Assembly: GCA_965214795.1 (NCBI GenBank)
Contig: OZ243976.1
Location: 1,426,001-1,490,000 of the forward strand
Direction: 5' to 3'
DNA: 64,000 bases
Source of the DNA: JAJDXW01 sp965214795
Lineage (GTDB): Bacteria; Pseudomonadota; Gammaproteobacteria; HK1
Below, one piece after another: positions 1-15,000 of the stretch. A program made the translations under genes and the position numbers. Under the pieces are notes generated by a model. The model was given only the letters and a program-made list of their open reading frames with translations. It was not told the DNA's origin and did no database searches. Positions within the stretch are counted from its first letter, which is position 1; the number at the start of each line of letters is the position of its first letter.

Positions 1-3000
1 ACGGTCGCGGTCACGCTGGCCGCCGGCGCCGACTGGAACCTGGACGCCTCGCCGGAGGCCGCCGGCACGATCACCGACGACGATCCCCCGGTGGTGACGG
101 TGGCGGCGGACGCGGATGCGGTGGCGGAAGGGGCGGACGCCGTCTTCACCCTGACGCGGACCGAGGGGGACCTGTCGGAAGCGCTGGTGGTGTCGTTCGG
201 GATCGAGGCGGCGGAGGGTGTCCTGGTGTCCGAGCCGGGGGACAGCGTGACCTTCGGCGCCGGGGACGCCACCGCCACGCTGCGCCTCGGCACGCAGGAC
301 GACACCGATGTCGGCGAGGCCGATACGCCGGTGACCCTGGCCCTGGTCGACGGCGCGGATTACGACCTGGGCGCGCCGTCGCAGGCGACGGTGGCGGTGC
401 GGGACAACGACGAGACGCCGGAGGTGTCGATTGCCGACGCGGCGCCGGTGACGGAGGGCGGCACGCTCGAGTTCCCGGTGACGCTGAGCCGGCCTTACTT
501 CGAGGCGATCAGGGTTTTGTACTTCCTCGACCAGCCAGGCACCGACACGGCGAAGGAGGGGACCGACTACACCGATGCCACCGTCGCCACCGCCGACGGG
601 GAATTCCGCTTCGCGCCGGGAGAGGTGCGGAAGGTGGTCTCGCTCCTGACGGTGGACGACGGCGACCACGAGGGGGAGGAGACGGTCACCGTCGATCTCA
701 GCTACAACGCGAGGTTCCAGTCCGACCCGCCGGACCTCTTCGCGACCGGCCGGATCCTGGACAACGACGTTCCGGCCGTGACGGTGGCGGCGCAGGCGGA
801 CGTCGCCGTGGAAGGCAAGAGCGACGCGGTCTTCACCCTGACCCGGGCGGGGAACCCGTCGGACGCGCTGACCGTAACCTTCGCGGTGACCGGCGGCGAC
901 GCGGTGCTGGCCGATGCGCCGCCGACCGAGGCCACCTTCGAGGCCGGCAAGGCCGCGGTGGAGGTGTCGCTGGCGATCGACGATGACGGCGCCGACGAGG
1001 CGGACGCCACGCTCACGCTGACACTGGAGGCCGGCGCCGACTATGCCCTGGGCGATCCGGCGACGGCGACGGTGACGGTGACGGACGACGATCTCCCGGT
1101 CGTGACGGTCGCGGCGGAGGCGGACGCGGTCACCGAAGGCGAGGAGGCGGTGTTCACCCTGACCCGGGCCGGGGTCGTGTCGGAGAAGCTGAAGGTCACG
1201 GTTGCGGTGGAGGATGCCGGCGCGGTGCTGGCGGATACGCCGCCGGCCAGCGTGAGCTTCGGGGCCGGCGATGCCACGGCCGAACTGCGCCTGGGCACGG
1301 TCGATGACGCCGTCGACGAAGTGGATGCCACGCTCACGCTGACGCTGGGCGAGGACGCCGCCTATGGCGTCGGGGATCCGGCGACGGCGGCGGTGACGGT
1401 GACGGACGACGATCTTCCGGTCGTGACGGTCGCCGCGGACGAGACCGCGATCACCGAAGGCGAGGAGGCGGTGTTCACCCTGACGCGCGAGGGGGTCGTG
1501 TCGGGAACGCTGAAGGTCGCGTATGCGTTCCGGATCGCGCGGGACGGTGCGGTCGGGAGATCGGGGGACGGCGCGGTCCCGAAAGCGGGGGATGAGCAGA
1601 GCGCGGCTACCGTGACCTTCGGGGCCGGGCAATCGACCGTGCAGGTGCGCAGTCCGACGCCGGACGACGACATCGACAGCGCCGAACGCACGTTCGTCCT
1701 GTGGCTGGTGTCGGGCGCCGGCGACCGGCTGGGGAGTCCGTCGCGGGCCATGATGGCGGTGCAGGACAATGACGGTGCGCCCGCGGTGACGATTGCCGAT
1801 GCGCCGACGGTGAAGGAGGGCGGTACGCTCGCGTTCCCGGTGCGCCTGAGCCACCCGAGCGACGCGCGGATCACGGTGAACTACACCCTGGGCGGCACGG
1901 CGACGAAGGGCGGCGACTACACCGACGCCAGCGCCGGCAGCGTGACCTTCCCGGCGCGGGTGACGGAACGGACGATCTCGCTGGCGACGATGGATGATCG
2001 CGAGGACGAGCAGGAGGAGACGGTCGAGGTCGCGCTGACCGCCCCGGACCCGGCCGCGGCGACGCTGGGCACGCCGTCGAGCGCGACGGGCCGGATCGAG
2101 GACGACGAAGGGTCTTCGGTGGTGACGGTGGCGGCGGAGGCGGCTTCGGTCACGGAAGGCGAGGAGGCGGTGTTCACCCTGACGCGGGCGCAGGGGGACG
2201 TGTCGCGCGCGCTGGTGGTGTCGGTGCAGGTGACGGATGCGGACGGGGCGCTGGCCTCGACGGCGCCGATGAGCGTGCGTATCGAGGCCGGGGCGGCCCA
2301 AGCCCTGCTGCGGCTCGGCACGCAGGACGACGCTGTCTCCGAGGCGACCGCGGAGGTGGTGCTGGCGCTGCGGCCGGACGCGGCCTATGCGCTGGGGACG
2401 CCGTCGGAGGCCACGGTGTCGGTGCGGGACGACGATCCTCCGGTGGTGACGGTGGCGGCGGACGCGGACTGGGTGGTGGAAGGCGCCGATGCGGCCTTCA
2501 CCCTGACGCGGGTGGGGGATCTGGCCGCGCTGGCGGTGTCGATCCAGGTGACGGATGCCGGCTCGCTGCTGACGGCCACGCCGCCGGCCAGCGTGAGCTT
2601 CGGTGCCGGGGACGCCACCGCCACGCTGCGCCTCGGCACGGAGGAGGACGCACCCGGGAATCACGGGGCCGACAGGCCGGTGACCCTGATCCTGGTCGAC
2701 GGCGCGGATTACGACCTGGGCACGCCGTCGCGGGCGACGGTGACGGTGCGGGACGACGACGAGGCGCCGGAGGTGTCGATCGCCGACCCGGAGCCGGTGA
2801 CGGAGGGCGGCACGCTCGAGTTCCCGGTGACGCTGAGCCGGCCTTACGACGAGGCGATCAGGGTTTTCTACCAATTGAACCAGGACGGCACCGACACGGC
2901 GAAGAGGGGGACTGACTACACCGACGTTACCGTCGTCTCCGGTGACAGGACACTCAGCTTCGCGCCGGGAGAGTTGCGGAAGACGATCTCGCTCGCGACG

Positions 3001-6000
3001 GTGGATGACGGCGACTACGAGGAGGAGGAGACGGTCAGCGTCGATATTCTGTACGACAAGAGTTACCGGCCCGACCCGCCGGTCTTCCTGGCGACGGGCC
3101 GGATCCTGGACAACGACATTCCGGTCGTCACGGTGGCGGCGGATGCGGCCGCGGTCACCGAAGGCGAGGACGCGGTCTTCACCGTGACCCGGGCGGAGGG
3201 GGATCGGTCGGTCGAGGTGGAGGTGCCGATCACGGTGACCGATGACGACTCGGTGCTTGCCGGAACGCCGCCCGCCAGCGTGACCATCGGGGCCGGGGCG
3301 GCGGAAGCCGAGCTGCGCCTGGGCACCGACGACGACGAGACCGACGAGCCCCACACCGCGGTGACGGTGACCCTGGCCGACGGCGACGACCATGACCTGG
3401 GCGAACCGTCGGCAGCGACGGTCACCGTGCAGGACGATGACGCGACCCCGACGGTGACGCTGGTCCTGACCCCGCCCTCGATCACGGAGGCCGGCGGGGA
3501 GAGCGCGGTGACGGCGACCCTGGACCGCCCGTCGAGTGAAGGGACGACCGTGACGGTGGCGGTGGCGCCGGTGGACCCGGCGGTGGCGACCGACTACACC
3601 CTGAGCGCGAACCTGGATCTGACGATCCCCGCGGGTGAGACGGACAGCACGGGCGTGGTGACGATTACCGCCGTGGACAACGCCGTGGACGCGCCGAACA
3701 AGACGGTGACGGTGTCGGCCACGGCGGAGAACACGCAGGGGGTCACGGACCCGCAGGACGTGACGCTGACGATTCTCGACGACGAGGGACCGCCGTTGCC
3801 GGAGCTGTCCATCGACGACGTGAGCGTGGCCGAGGGCGGTCCGGGCGACAGCGCGACGCTGGAGTTCACGGTGACGCTGAACACCGCGGCGACGGAGCCG
3901 GTGACGGAGACCGTGACGGTGGACTGGGAGACCGCCGACGGGACCGCGGAAGCCGGGACGGACTACACCGCGGGGAACGGAAGCCTGACGTTTGACGTCG
4001 GGGATACCAGCAAGACGGTGACGGTCACGGTGACGGGCGACGACGTGGACGAGCCGGCCGAGACCTTCACGGTGGAACTGTCGAACGCGCCGGGCGCGAC
4101 GCTCGCGAAGGCGGTGGGGACGGGGACGATCACCGACGACGACGACGAGCCGACGGTGACGCTGGTCCTGACCCCGGCCTCGATTGCGGAGAGCGGCGCA
4201 ACGAGCGCGGTGACGGCGACCCTGGACCATCCGTCGAGCGCGGCGACGACGGTGACGGTGACGGTCACGCCGGAGGCTCCGGCGGTGGAAGGCGACTACA
4301 CCCTGAGCGCGAACCTGGAGCTGACGATCCCGGCGGGTGAGACGGACAGCACGGGCGAGGTGACGATCACCGCCGTGGACAACGACGCGCACGCGCCGGA
4401 CAAGACGGTGACGGTGTCGGCCACGGCGGAGAACACGCAGGGGGTCAAGGCCCTGCAGGACGTGACACTGACGATCCGGGACGACGACGACTCGCCGGCG
4501 ACCGGGGCGGTGACGGTCACGACGGCGACCACGTTCACCGAGGGCGAGACGCTGACCGCGGACACCTCGGGCATTGACGACGAGGACGGCCTGGACAGTG
4601 CGATCTACGCTTGGCAGTGGGTCCGGACGCCGGCCGGCGGCAGCGACGAGGACATCACCGGCGCGACCTCAGAGACCTACGCGCCGGTGTTCGCGGACGC
4701 TGGCGCGACGCTCAAGGTCCGGGTGACGGTCACCGACGACGAGGGCCACGAGGCGACGTTCGAGAGCGCGGCGACGGTGGCGGTGACGGCGGAGCCGCGG
4801 CCCTCGGTGACGGTGGCCTCGGACGGCGACGTGACGGAGGGCGGCACCGTCACGTTCACGCTGACGCGCACGGGCGACCCGGCGCAGACGCTGGACGTGC
4901 CCTACGCGGTGACGGCCGAGGGGGACTTCGGCGTCACGGCGGGAGGGGAGGCCACGGCGACCTTCCTGGCGAACGACTCCACGGTGCAGGTGAGCCTGGC
5001 CACGACGGGCGACGACACCCACGAGGCGCACGGCTCGGTGACGCTGACGCTGACCGCGGACACGAGCGTCGATCCCGTCTACGTGCTCGGCGATCCGTCG
5101 GCGGCGACGGCGGCGGTGGCGGACGACGACGACTCACCGGCGATCGGGACGGTCACGGTCACGACGGCGACCACGTTCACCGAGGGCGAGACGCTGACCG
5201 CGGACACCTCGGGCCTCACCGACGCGGACGGCCTGGACAGCGCGGACTACCTCTACCAGTGGGTGCGGACACCGGCCGGCGGCAGCGACGAGGACATCTC
5301 CGGCGCGACCGGCGAAACCTACGTGCCGGTGTTTGCGGACGCGGGCGCGACGCTCAAGGTCAAGGTGACGGTCACCGACGACGAGGGCCACGAGGCGGAG
5401 TTCGAAAGCGCCCCGACCTCGACGGTGGAAGCGGGGCCGCGGCCCTCGGTGACGGTGGCCTCGGACGGCGACGTGACGGAAGGCAGCCCCGCGGTGTTCA
5501 CGCTGACGCGCACGCGCAACACGGCGGGGACGCTGGACGTGGACTACGAGGTGACCGCCACCGGGGACTTCGGCGTTGCGGCAGCCTCGGCCACGGCGAC
5601 GTTCCTGGCGAACGAGTCCACGGTGCGGGTGAGCGTGGACACGACGGATGACGAAGTCCACGAGGCGCACGGCTCGGTGACGGTGACGCTGACGGCGGAC
5701 GCGGGCGCCAACCCCGTCTATCTGCTCGGCGATACGACGACGGCGACGGCGGCGGTTCGGGACGACGACGACTCGCCGGCGACCGGGGCGGTGGCGGTCA
5801 CGGGCACGGCGACGGAAGGCGAGACGCTGACGGCGGAAGCGACGGGCATCGCCGACGAGGACGGTCTGGACAACGCGGATTACGCCTGGCAGTGGGTGCG
5901 GACGCCGTCCGGCGGCGGTGACGAGGACATCGCCGGTGCGACCTCGGAGACCTGGGTGCTGGTGTTCGCGGACGCGGGAGCGACGCTCAAGGCTCGATTG

Positions 6001-9000
6001 ACGGTCACCGACGACGAGGGCCACGAGAAGACGTTCGAAAGCGCCCCGACCTCGGCGGTGGCGGCGTTGCCGCGGCCCTCGGTGACGGTGACCTCGGGCG
6101 GGGACGTGACCGAGGGCGACACCGTCACGTTCACGCTGTCGCGCACGGGCGACACGGCGGGGACGCTGGACGTGGACTACGAGGTCACCGCCATCGGGGA
6201 CTTCGGCGCCGCGACGGGCGCGGACACGGCGACGTTCCTGGCGGGCAGCCCCACGGTGCGGGTGTCGGTGGCCACGATGGGCGACACCACCCACGAGGCG
6301 CACGGCTCGGTGACGCTGACCCTGACCGCGGACACGAGCGCCGATCCCGCCTGGCTGCTCGGCGCTCCGTCGACGGCGACGGCGGCGGTGGCAGACGACG
6401 ACGACTCGCCGGCGACCGGGGCGGTGACGGTCACGACGGCGACCACGTTCACCGAGGGCGCGACGCTGACCGCGGACACCTCGGGCCTCACCGACGGGGA
6501 CGGCCTGGACAGCGCGGCCTGGGCCTACCAGTGGGTCCGGACGCCGGCCGGCGGCAGCGACGAGGACATCTCCGGAGCGACCTCGGAGAGCTACGTGCCG
6601 GTCTTCGCGGACATGGGCGCAACGCTCAAGGTCCGGGTGACGGTCACCGACGACGAGGGCCATGAGGCGAGCTTCACGAGCGCCCCGACCTCTGCGGTGG
6701 CGGCGCTGCCGCGGCCCTCGGTGACGGTGGTCCCGGACGGCGACGTGACCGAGGGCGGCGACGCGGTGTTCATCCTGACGCGGACGATGGACCCGTCGGA
6801 CGAGCTGGTGGTGACCTTCGCGGTGACGGGCGGTAACGCGGTGCTGAGCGAAGAGCCGCCGACCGAGGTCACCTTCGAGGCCGATGCGGACACGGCGCGC
6901 GTGACCCTGGAGACCGTGGACGACAATACCCATGAGGCGGACGCCAATCTGACCCTGACGCTGACGCCGGCCGCGGGCGCCGACCCCGCCTGGGTGCTCG
7001 GCGATCCGGCGACGGCGACGGTGACGGTGCGGGACGATGACGCGCCGACAGTGACGCTGATCCTGACGCCGGACACGATCACGGAGGACGGTGGGTCCCG
7101 CGGTGCGAGTACGGTGACGGCACGTCTGGACCGCTCGTCGAGCGCCGATACGTGGGTGGACATCACGTTCACGCCGGTAGGGACCCCGCCGCCGCGTCCC
7201 TACCGTCCGAGCTCGAATCTGCGCTTGTTGATCCCGAAGTTCGCGACGGCGAGCACGAGGCATGTGTCGCTTCAATCCAGGGACGACGACGTGTACCAGG
7301 GGGACAGGCAGGTCCTGGTGTCGGGCGAGGCGACGCACCCGCTGGGAGTGAAGGGTCCGGAGGCTGTCTTGCTGACGGTGACCGAGGATGACGACCCGCC
7401 GTCGGGTCTGTCGATCAGCGACGCGGGCATGCTTGAAGGCGATTCGGGCAGCGCGGACATGCAGTTCACGGTGACGCTGGACCCGCCGACGACGGGCGAG
7501 GTGACGGTGGACTGGGCGACCGCCGACGGAACGGCGGAAGCCGGGACGGACTACACGGCGGGGAACGGAAGCCTGACGTTCGGCGCCGGAGAGATCAGCA
7601 AGACGGTGTCGGTGCCGGTGACGGGCGACGACGTGGACGAGCCGAACGAGACCTTCACGGTGACGCTGTCGAATCCGTCGGGCGCATCGCTCGGGAGGGC
7701 CGAGGGAACGGGGACGATCACGGATGACGACGATGCGCCGACGGTGACGCTGGTCCTGACGCCGGCTTCGATTGCGGAGGCGGCCGGGCGGAGCGCGGTG
7801 ACGGCGACCCTGGACCGTCCGTCGAGCGAGGAGACGGTGGTGACGGTGTCGGCGGCGCCGGAGTCGCCGGCGGTGGAGGGCGACTACACGCTGGGCTCGA
7901 ACCTGGAGCTGAGGATTGCGGCGGGCGCGACGACGAGCACGGGCGAGGTGACGATCACCGCCGTGGACAACGCTGTGGACGCGCCCGACAAGACGGTGAC
8001 GGTGTCGGCCACGGCGACGAACGACCAGGGGATCACGGCCCCGCAGGACGTGACGCTGACGATCACGGACGACGACCTGGTGGAGCTGTCGGTCGACGAC
8101 GTGAGCGTGGCCGAGGGCGATTCGGGCAGCACGACGCTGGACTTCACGGTAACGCTGACCCCGGCGGCGAAGGGCGAGGTGACGGTGGACTGGGCGACGT
8201 CGGACGGGACGGCGCAAGCCGGGACGGACTACGCGTCGGGGAGCGGAAGCCTGACGTTCGGTGTCGGAGAGACCAGCAAGACGGTGACGGTGACGGTGAC
8301 GGGCGACACCGTGGACGAGCCGAACGAGACCTTCACGGTGACGCTGTCGAGCGTATCGGGCGCGACGCTGGTGAAGGCCACGGGGACGGGGACGATCACC
8401 GACGACGACGATGCGCCCACGGTCTCGGTGTCCGACGCGACGGCTGCCGAGGACGCCGACTTGGTCTTCCCGGTGTCCCTGAGCCATGCCAGCTCGCGGC
8501 AGATCACCGTCGACTACGCGATCACGCCCGACACGGCGACGTCCGCCGACTACCGCGGCACGACCTCCGGCACGGTGACGTTCGCGGCGGGTGTGACCAC
8601 CGGGAGCGTCACGCTGGATCTCGTGGACGACACGGCCGACGAGCCGGACGAGACGGTGACGGTCACGCTCTCCAATCCCCAGCCGTCCGGTGCGGCGACG
8701 ATCGGCACGGCCACGGCGACCGGCACGATCACCGACAACGATGTGCCGGTCGTGACGGTTGCGGCGGAGACGGGCACGGTGAGGGAAGGCAAGGACGCGG
8801 TGTTCATCCTGACGCGGACAGGGTTGGTGACGGACGCGCTGGTGGTGACCTTCTCGGTGACGGGCGGAGAGGCGGTGCTGAGCGATGATCCGCCGACCGA
8901 AGCGACCTTCGGTGCCGGTGCGAGCACGGTGCGCGTGCCACTGGCGACCGATGCCGACGAGGTCGAGGATCCCGACGTCACGCTGACGCTGACCCTTGCC

Positions 9001-12000
9001 GACGGCGATGCCTACGACCTGGGCACGTCATTCGCGGCGACGGTGACGGTGTCGGATTCGGCGGATCTGGATGTGGGTAAACCCGTCGTGACGGTGGCGG
9101 CGGAGACGGGCACGGTGAGGGAAGGCGAGGACGCGGTGTTCCTCCTGACGCGGACAAGGGATCCGTCGGACGAGCTCGTGGTGACGTTCACGGTGACCGG
9201 CGGTGAGGCGGTGCTGAGCGAAGAGCTGCCGACCGAAGTCACCTTCGGTGCCGGTGCGAGCACGGCGCGCGTGCCCCTGGGGACCGAGAATGACCACACC
9301 CATGAGGCGGATGCCACGCTGACGCTGACCCTTGCCGACGGCGATGGCTATGACCTGGGCACGCCGTCGGCCGCGACGGTGACGGTGGAAGACGACGACA
9401 ACTCCCCGGCGACCGGCTCGGTCACGATCACGGGCACGGCGACGGAAGGCGAGACGCTGAGTGCGGATACGTCGGGCCTCACCGACGCGGACGGCTTGGC
9501 CAACGCGGCCTACGTCTACCAGTGGGTGCGGACCCCGGTCGGCGGCAGTGACGCGGACATCTCCGGTGCGACCGGGGCGACCTACGTGCCGGTGTTCGCG
9601 GACGTGGGCGCAACGCTCAAGGTCCGGGTGACGGTCACCGACGACGAGGGCCACGAGGCGACCTCCACGAGCGCGGCGACATCGGCGGTGGCGGCGCTGC
9701 CGCGGCCCGTGGTCACGGTGGCCTCGGACGGCGACGTGACGGAGGGCAGCCCCGTCCTGTTCACGCTGACGCGCACGGGCGACACGGCGCAGACGCTGGA
9801 CGTGGCCTACACAGTGACCGCCTCCGGGGACTTCGGCGTCACGACCGGCGCGGGCACGGCGACCTTCCTGGCGAACAGCGCCACGGTGCAGGTGAGCGTG
9901 GCCACGACGGGCGACGGCACCCACGAGGCGCACGGCTCGGTGACGCTGACGCTGACGGCGGACACGGGCGCCGATCCCGCCTACCTGCTCGGCGAACCGT
10001 CGACGGCGACGGCGGCGGTGGAAGACGACGACGACTCGCCGGCGACCGGCTCGGTAACGATCACGGGCACGGCGACGGAAGGCCAGACGCTGAGTGCGGA
10101 CACCTCGGGCCTCACCGACGGGGACGGCTTGGCCAACGCGGCCTGGGCCTACCAGTGGGTGCGGACACCGGCCGGCGGCAGTGACGTGGACATCTCCGGC
10201 GCGACCGGTGCGACCTACGTGCCGGTGTTCGCGGACGTGGGCGCAACGCTCAAGGTCCGGGTGACGGTCACCGACGACGAGGGCCACGAGGCGACCTCCA
10301 CGAGCGCGGCGACATCGGCGGTGGCGGCGTTGCCGCGGCCCGTGGTCACGGTGGCGTCGGACGGCGACGTAACGGAGGGCAGCCTTGCCCTGTTCACGCT
10401 GACGCGGACGGGCGACACGGCGGAGACGCTGGACGTGGCCTACACGGTCACCGCCACCGGGAACTTCGGCGTCACGACGGGTGCGGACACGGCGACCTTC
10501 CTGGCGAACAACGCCACGGTGCAGGTGACGGTGGCCACGACGGGCGACAGCACCCACGAGGCGCACGGCTCGGTGACGGTGACGCTGACGGCGGACACGG
10601 CCGCCGATCCCGCCTACCTGCTCGGCGAACCGTCGACGGCGACGACGGCGGTCCGGGACGACGACAACGTGGACCCGACGGGGGCGCCGACGATCGACGA
10701 CACGACGCCGGTGGTCGGCCAGACGCTGACGGCGGATCCGTCGGGCATCGCCGATACGGACGGGCTGACGGGCGCGACCTACACCTGGCGGTGGCTCCGG
10801 GTGGCGTCGGGCGGCACCGAGACGCAGGTCGGGACCGGGTCGTCGTACACGGTGGTCGCCGGTGACGTGGGGTCGACGCTGAAGGTGGAGGCGAGCTTCA
10901 CCGACGACGGTGGAGCCGAAGAGACGGTCGAGAGCGCGGCTACGTCTGCGGTCGAGGCGGCGCCGCGTCCGCGGGTGTCGGTGGAGCGGGTGGCGAGCCC
11001 GGTGGCGGAAGGCGAGGACGCGCAGTTCAAGGTGAAGCGCACGGGAGTCACGGCGGGCGCGCTGACGGTCCGCTACGGCGTGTCGGAGACCGGCGCCATG
11101 GTGGCGTCGGACGAGGAAGGCGCGAAGACCATCGATTTCGCGGACGGCGACACCGAGCAGACGGTGACGGTGCCGACGGAGGCGGACACCGTTCACGAGG
11201 CGGACAGCACGGTGACGCTGACCCTGACGGCGGATGCGGCCTGGGACCTGGGGACCGCCACGGCGGACGTGACGGTCGAGGACGACGACGCGCCGACGGT
11301 CTCGATCGGTGCGCCGGCGGCGGCCGTGACCGAGGGTGGGACGCTGCGCTTCCCGCTGACCCTGAACCGCGCCGGCTACCGGGACATCACGCTCGACTAC
11401 GCGGTGACCGGCGGCACCGCCGAGGCCGGCGACTACACCGACGCGGGCGGCGGCACCCTGACCATACCGGCGGGCGACACCACCGCGCACATCGAGCTGG
11501 GAGCGGTGGACGACACCGCCGACGAGTCCGACGAGGAGACGGTGGAGGTCACGATTTCCAATCTCCGGCCGGCCGGGGCGGCGACGCCGGGCACGGCCGC
11601 GGCGACCGGCACGATCACCGACAACGACGCCGCGCCGACGGTGACGCTGGTCCTGACGCCGGCCTCGATCGGGGAGAGCGGTGAGGTGAGCACGGTGACG
11701 GCGACCCTGGACCACCCGTCGAGCGAGGAGACGACGGTGACGGTGTCGGTGACGCCGGTGGCCCCGGCGGTGGCGACCGACTACACGCCGAGCGCGAACC
11801 TGGAGCTGACGATCCCGGCGGGTGCGACGGAGAGCGAGGGGGTGGTGACGATCACCGCCGCGAACAATGACGTGGACGCGCCCGACAAGACGGTGACGGT
11901 GTCGGCCACGGCGACGAACGACCGTGGGGTCACGAACCCGCAGGCGGTGACGCTGACGATCACCGACGACGACCTGGTGGAGCTGTCGATCGGCGACGTG

Positions 12001-15000
12001 AGCGTGGCCGAGGGCGATTCGGGCAGCACGACGATGCAGTTCACGGTGACGCTGGACCCGGCGGCGAAGGGCGAGGTGACGGTGTCCTGGGCGACGGCCG
12101 ACGGGACGGCGCAAGCCGGGACGGACTACACATTGGGGAGCGGAAGCCTGACGTTCGGTGTCGGAGAGACCAGCAAGACGGTGACGGTGACGGTGAGGGG
12201 CGACACCGTGGACGAGCCGAACGAGACCTTCACGGTGACGCTGTCGAGCGCGGTGGGCGCGACGCTGGTGAAGGCCACGGGGACGGGGACGATCACCGAC
12301 GACGACGATGCGCCCACGGTCTCGGTGTCCGACGCGACGGCTGCCGAGGACGCCGATCTGGTCTTCCCGGTGTCCCTGAGCCATGCCAGCTCGCGGCGGA
12401 TCACCGTCGACTACGCGATCACGCCCGACACGGCGACATCCGCCGACTACCGCGGCACGACCTCCGGCACGGTGACCTTCGCGGCGGGTGTGACCACCGG
12501 GAGCATCACGCTGGATCTCGTGGACGACACGGCCGACGAGCAGAGCGAGACGGTGACGGTCACGCTCTCCAATCCCCTTCCGTCCGGTGCGGCGACGATC
12601 GGCACGGCCACGGCGACCGGCACGATCACCGACAACGACGTGCCGGTCGTGACGGTTGCGGCGGAGACGGGCACGGTGAGGGAAGGCAAGGACGCGGTGT
12701 TCATCCTGACGCGGACAGGGTTGGTGACGGACGAGCTGGTGGTGACGTTCGCGGTGACGGGCGGTGACGCGGTGCTGAGCGAAGAGCCGCCGACCGAAGC
12801 GACCTTCGGTGCCGGTGCGAGCACGGTGCGCGTGTCACTGGCGACCGATGCAGACGAGGTCGAGGACCCCGACGCCAAGCTGACGCTGACCCTTGCCGAC
12901 GGCGATGCCTATGACCTGGGCGCGTCATTCGCGGCGACGGTGACGGTGTCGGATTCGGCGGATCTGGATGTGGGTGATCCCGTCGTGACGGTGGCGGCGG
13001 AGACGGACACGGTGACGGAAGGCAAGGACGCGGTGTTCATCCTGACGCGGACCAAGGACCCGTCGGACGAGCTCGTGGTGACCTTCTCGGTGACGGGCGG
13101 AGATGCGGTGCTGAGCGAAGAGCCGCCGACCGAAGTCACCTTCGGTGCCGGTGAGAGCACGGCGCGCGTGCCCTTGGGGACCGAGAATGACCACACCCAT
13201 GAGGCGGATGCCGCGGTGACGCTGACCCTTGCCGACGGCGATGCCTATGACCTGGGCACGCCGTCGGCCGCGACGGTGACGGTGCAGGACGATGACGATC
13301 CGCCGCCGGATCTGTCGATCGACGACGTGAGCGTGGCCGAGGGCGATTCGGGCAGCGCGACGATGCGGTTCACGGTGACGCTGGACCCGGCGGCGACGGG
13401 CGAGGTGACGGTGGACTGGGCGACGGCCGACGGGACGGCGGAAGCCGGGACGGACTACACGTCGGGGAGCGGCAGCCTGACGTTCGGCGCGGGAGAGACC
13501 AGCAAGACGGTGACGGTGTCGGTGACGGGCGACGAGGTGGACGAGCCGAACGAGACGTTCACGGTGGAGCTGTCGAATGCGTCGGGGGCATCGCTCGGGA
13601 AGGCGGTGGGGACGGGGACGATCACGGACGACGACGATGCGCCGACGGTGACCCTTGTCCTGACGCCGGCCTCGATTACGGAGGCGGCCGGGCAGAGCAC
13701 GGTGACGGCGCGCCTGGACCACCCGTCGAGCGAGGAGACGACGGTGACGGTGTCGGCGGCGCCGGAGTCGCCGGCGGTGGCGGGCGACTACACGCTGAGC
13801 ACGGATCGGGTGCTGACGATTGCGGCGGGTGCGACGACGAGCACGGGCGCGGTGACGATCACCGCCGTGGACAACGCCGTGGACGCACCCAACAAGACGG
13901 TGACGGTGTCGGCCACGGCGGAGAACACGCAGGGCATCACGGCCCCGCAGGACGTGACGCTGACGATCAGGGACGACGAGAACGTGGCGCCGACGGGCGC
14001 GCCGACGATCGACGACACGACCCCGGTGGTGGGCGAGACGCTGACGGCGGACGCGTCGGGCATCGGCGATTCGGACGGGCTGACGGGCGCGACCTACGCG
14101 TATCGTTGGGTCCGGGTGGCGTCGGGCGGCACCGAGACGGAGGTCGGGACCGGGGCGACGTACACGGTGGTCGCCGGTGACGTTGGGTCGACGCTGAAGG
14201 TGGAGGCGAGCTTCACCGACGACGGCGGGGCCGGGGAGACGGTCGAGAGTGCGGCGACGGCGGCGGTCGAGGCGGCGTCGATACCGACGGTGTCGGTGGC
14301 GCCGGTGGCGAGCCCGGTGGCGGAAGGCGAGGACACGCAGTTCAGGGTGACGCGCACGGGAGTCACGACGGGCGCGCTGACGGTGAACTATGGCGTGTCG
14401 GAGACCGGCGACATGGTAGCGTCGGGCGAGGAGGGCGCGAAGACCGTCGCTTTCGCGGACGGCGAGAGCGAGAAGACGGTGACCGTGCCGACGGAGGAGG
14501 ACACCGGCCACGAGGCGGACAGCACGGTGACCCTGACCCTGACGGCGGATGCGTCCTACGTCCTGGGGACCGACGCCACGGCGGAGGTGGCGGTCGAGGA
14601 CGACGACAACGCGGACCCGACCGGCGCGCCGACGATCGACGACACGACCCCGGTGGAGGGCGAGACGCTGACGGCGGATCCGTCAGGCATCGCCGATGCG
14701 GACGGGCTGACGGGCGCGACCTACGCTTGGCGGTGGATCCGGGTGGCGTCGGGCGGCGGCGAGACGGAGGTCGGAACCGGCGCGAGCTACACGGTGGTCG
14801 GCGCTGACAGGGGGGCGACGCTGAAGGTGAAGGCGACCTTCACCGACGACGACGGCACCGAAGAGACCATCGAGAGCGAGGAGACGGCGGCGGTGGTGCG
14901 CCCCCCCGTGATCACGCCGTCTTCGGACGGCGATGTCACGGAGGGCGACCCTGCCGTGTTCACGCTGACGCGCACGGGACCCACGGCGGAAACGCTGCGC

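Noticed and set aside
91..93. GTG as the start of the first giant gene
   Set aside because: The frame is open from base 1 with residues that fit the end of a Calx-beta domain (AGTITDDDPPVVTVAA), so the true start lies outside the window.
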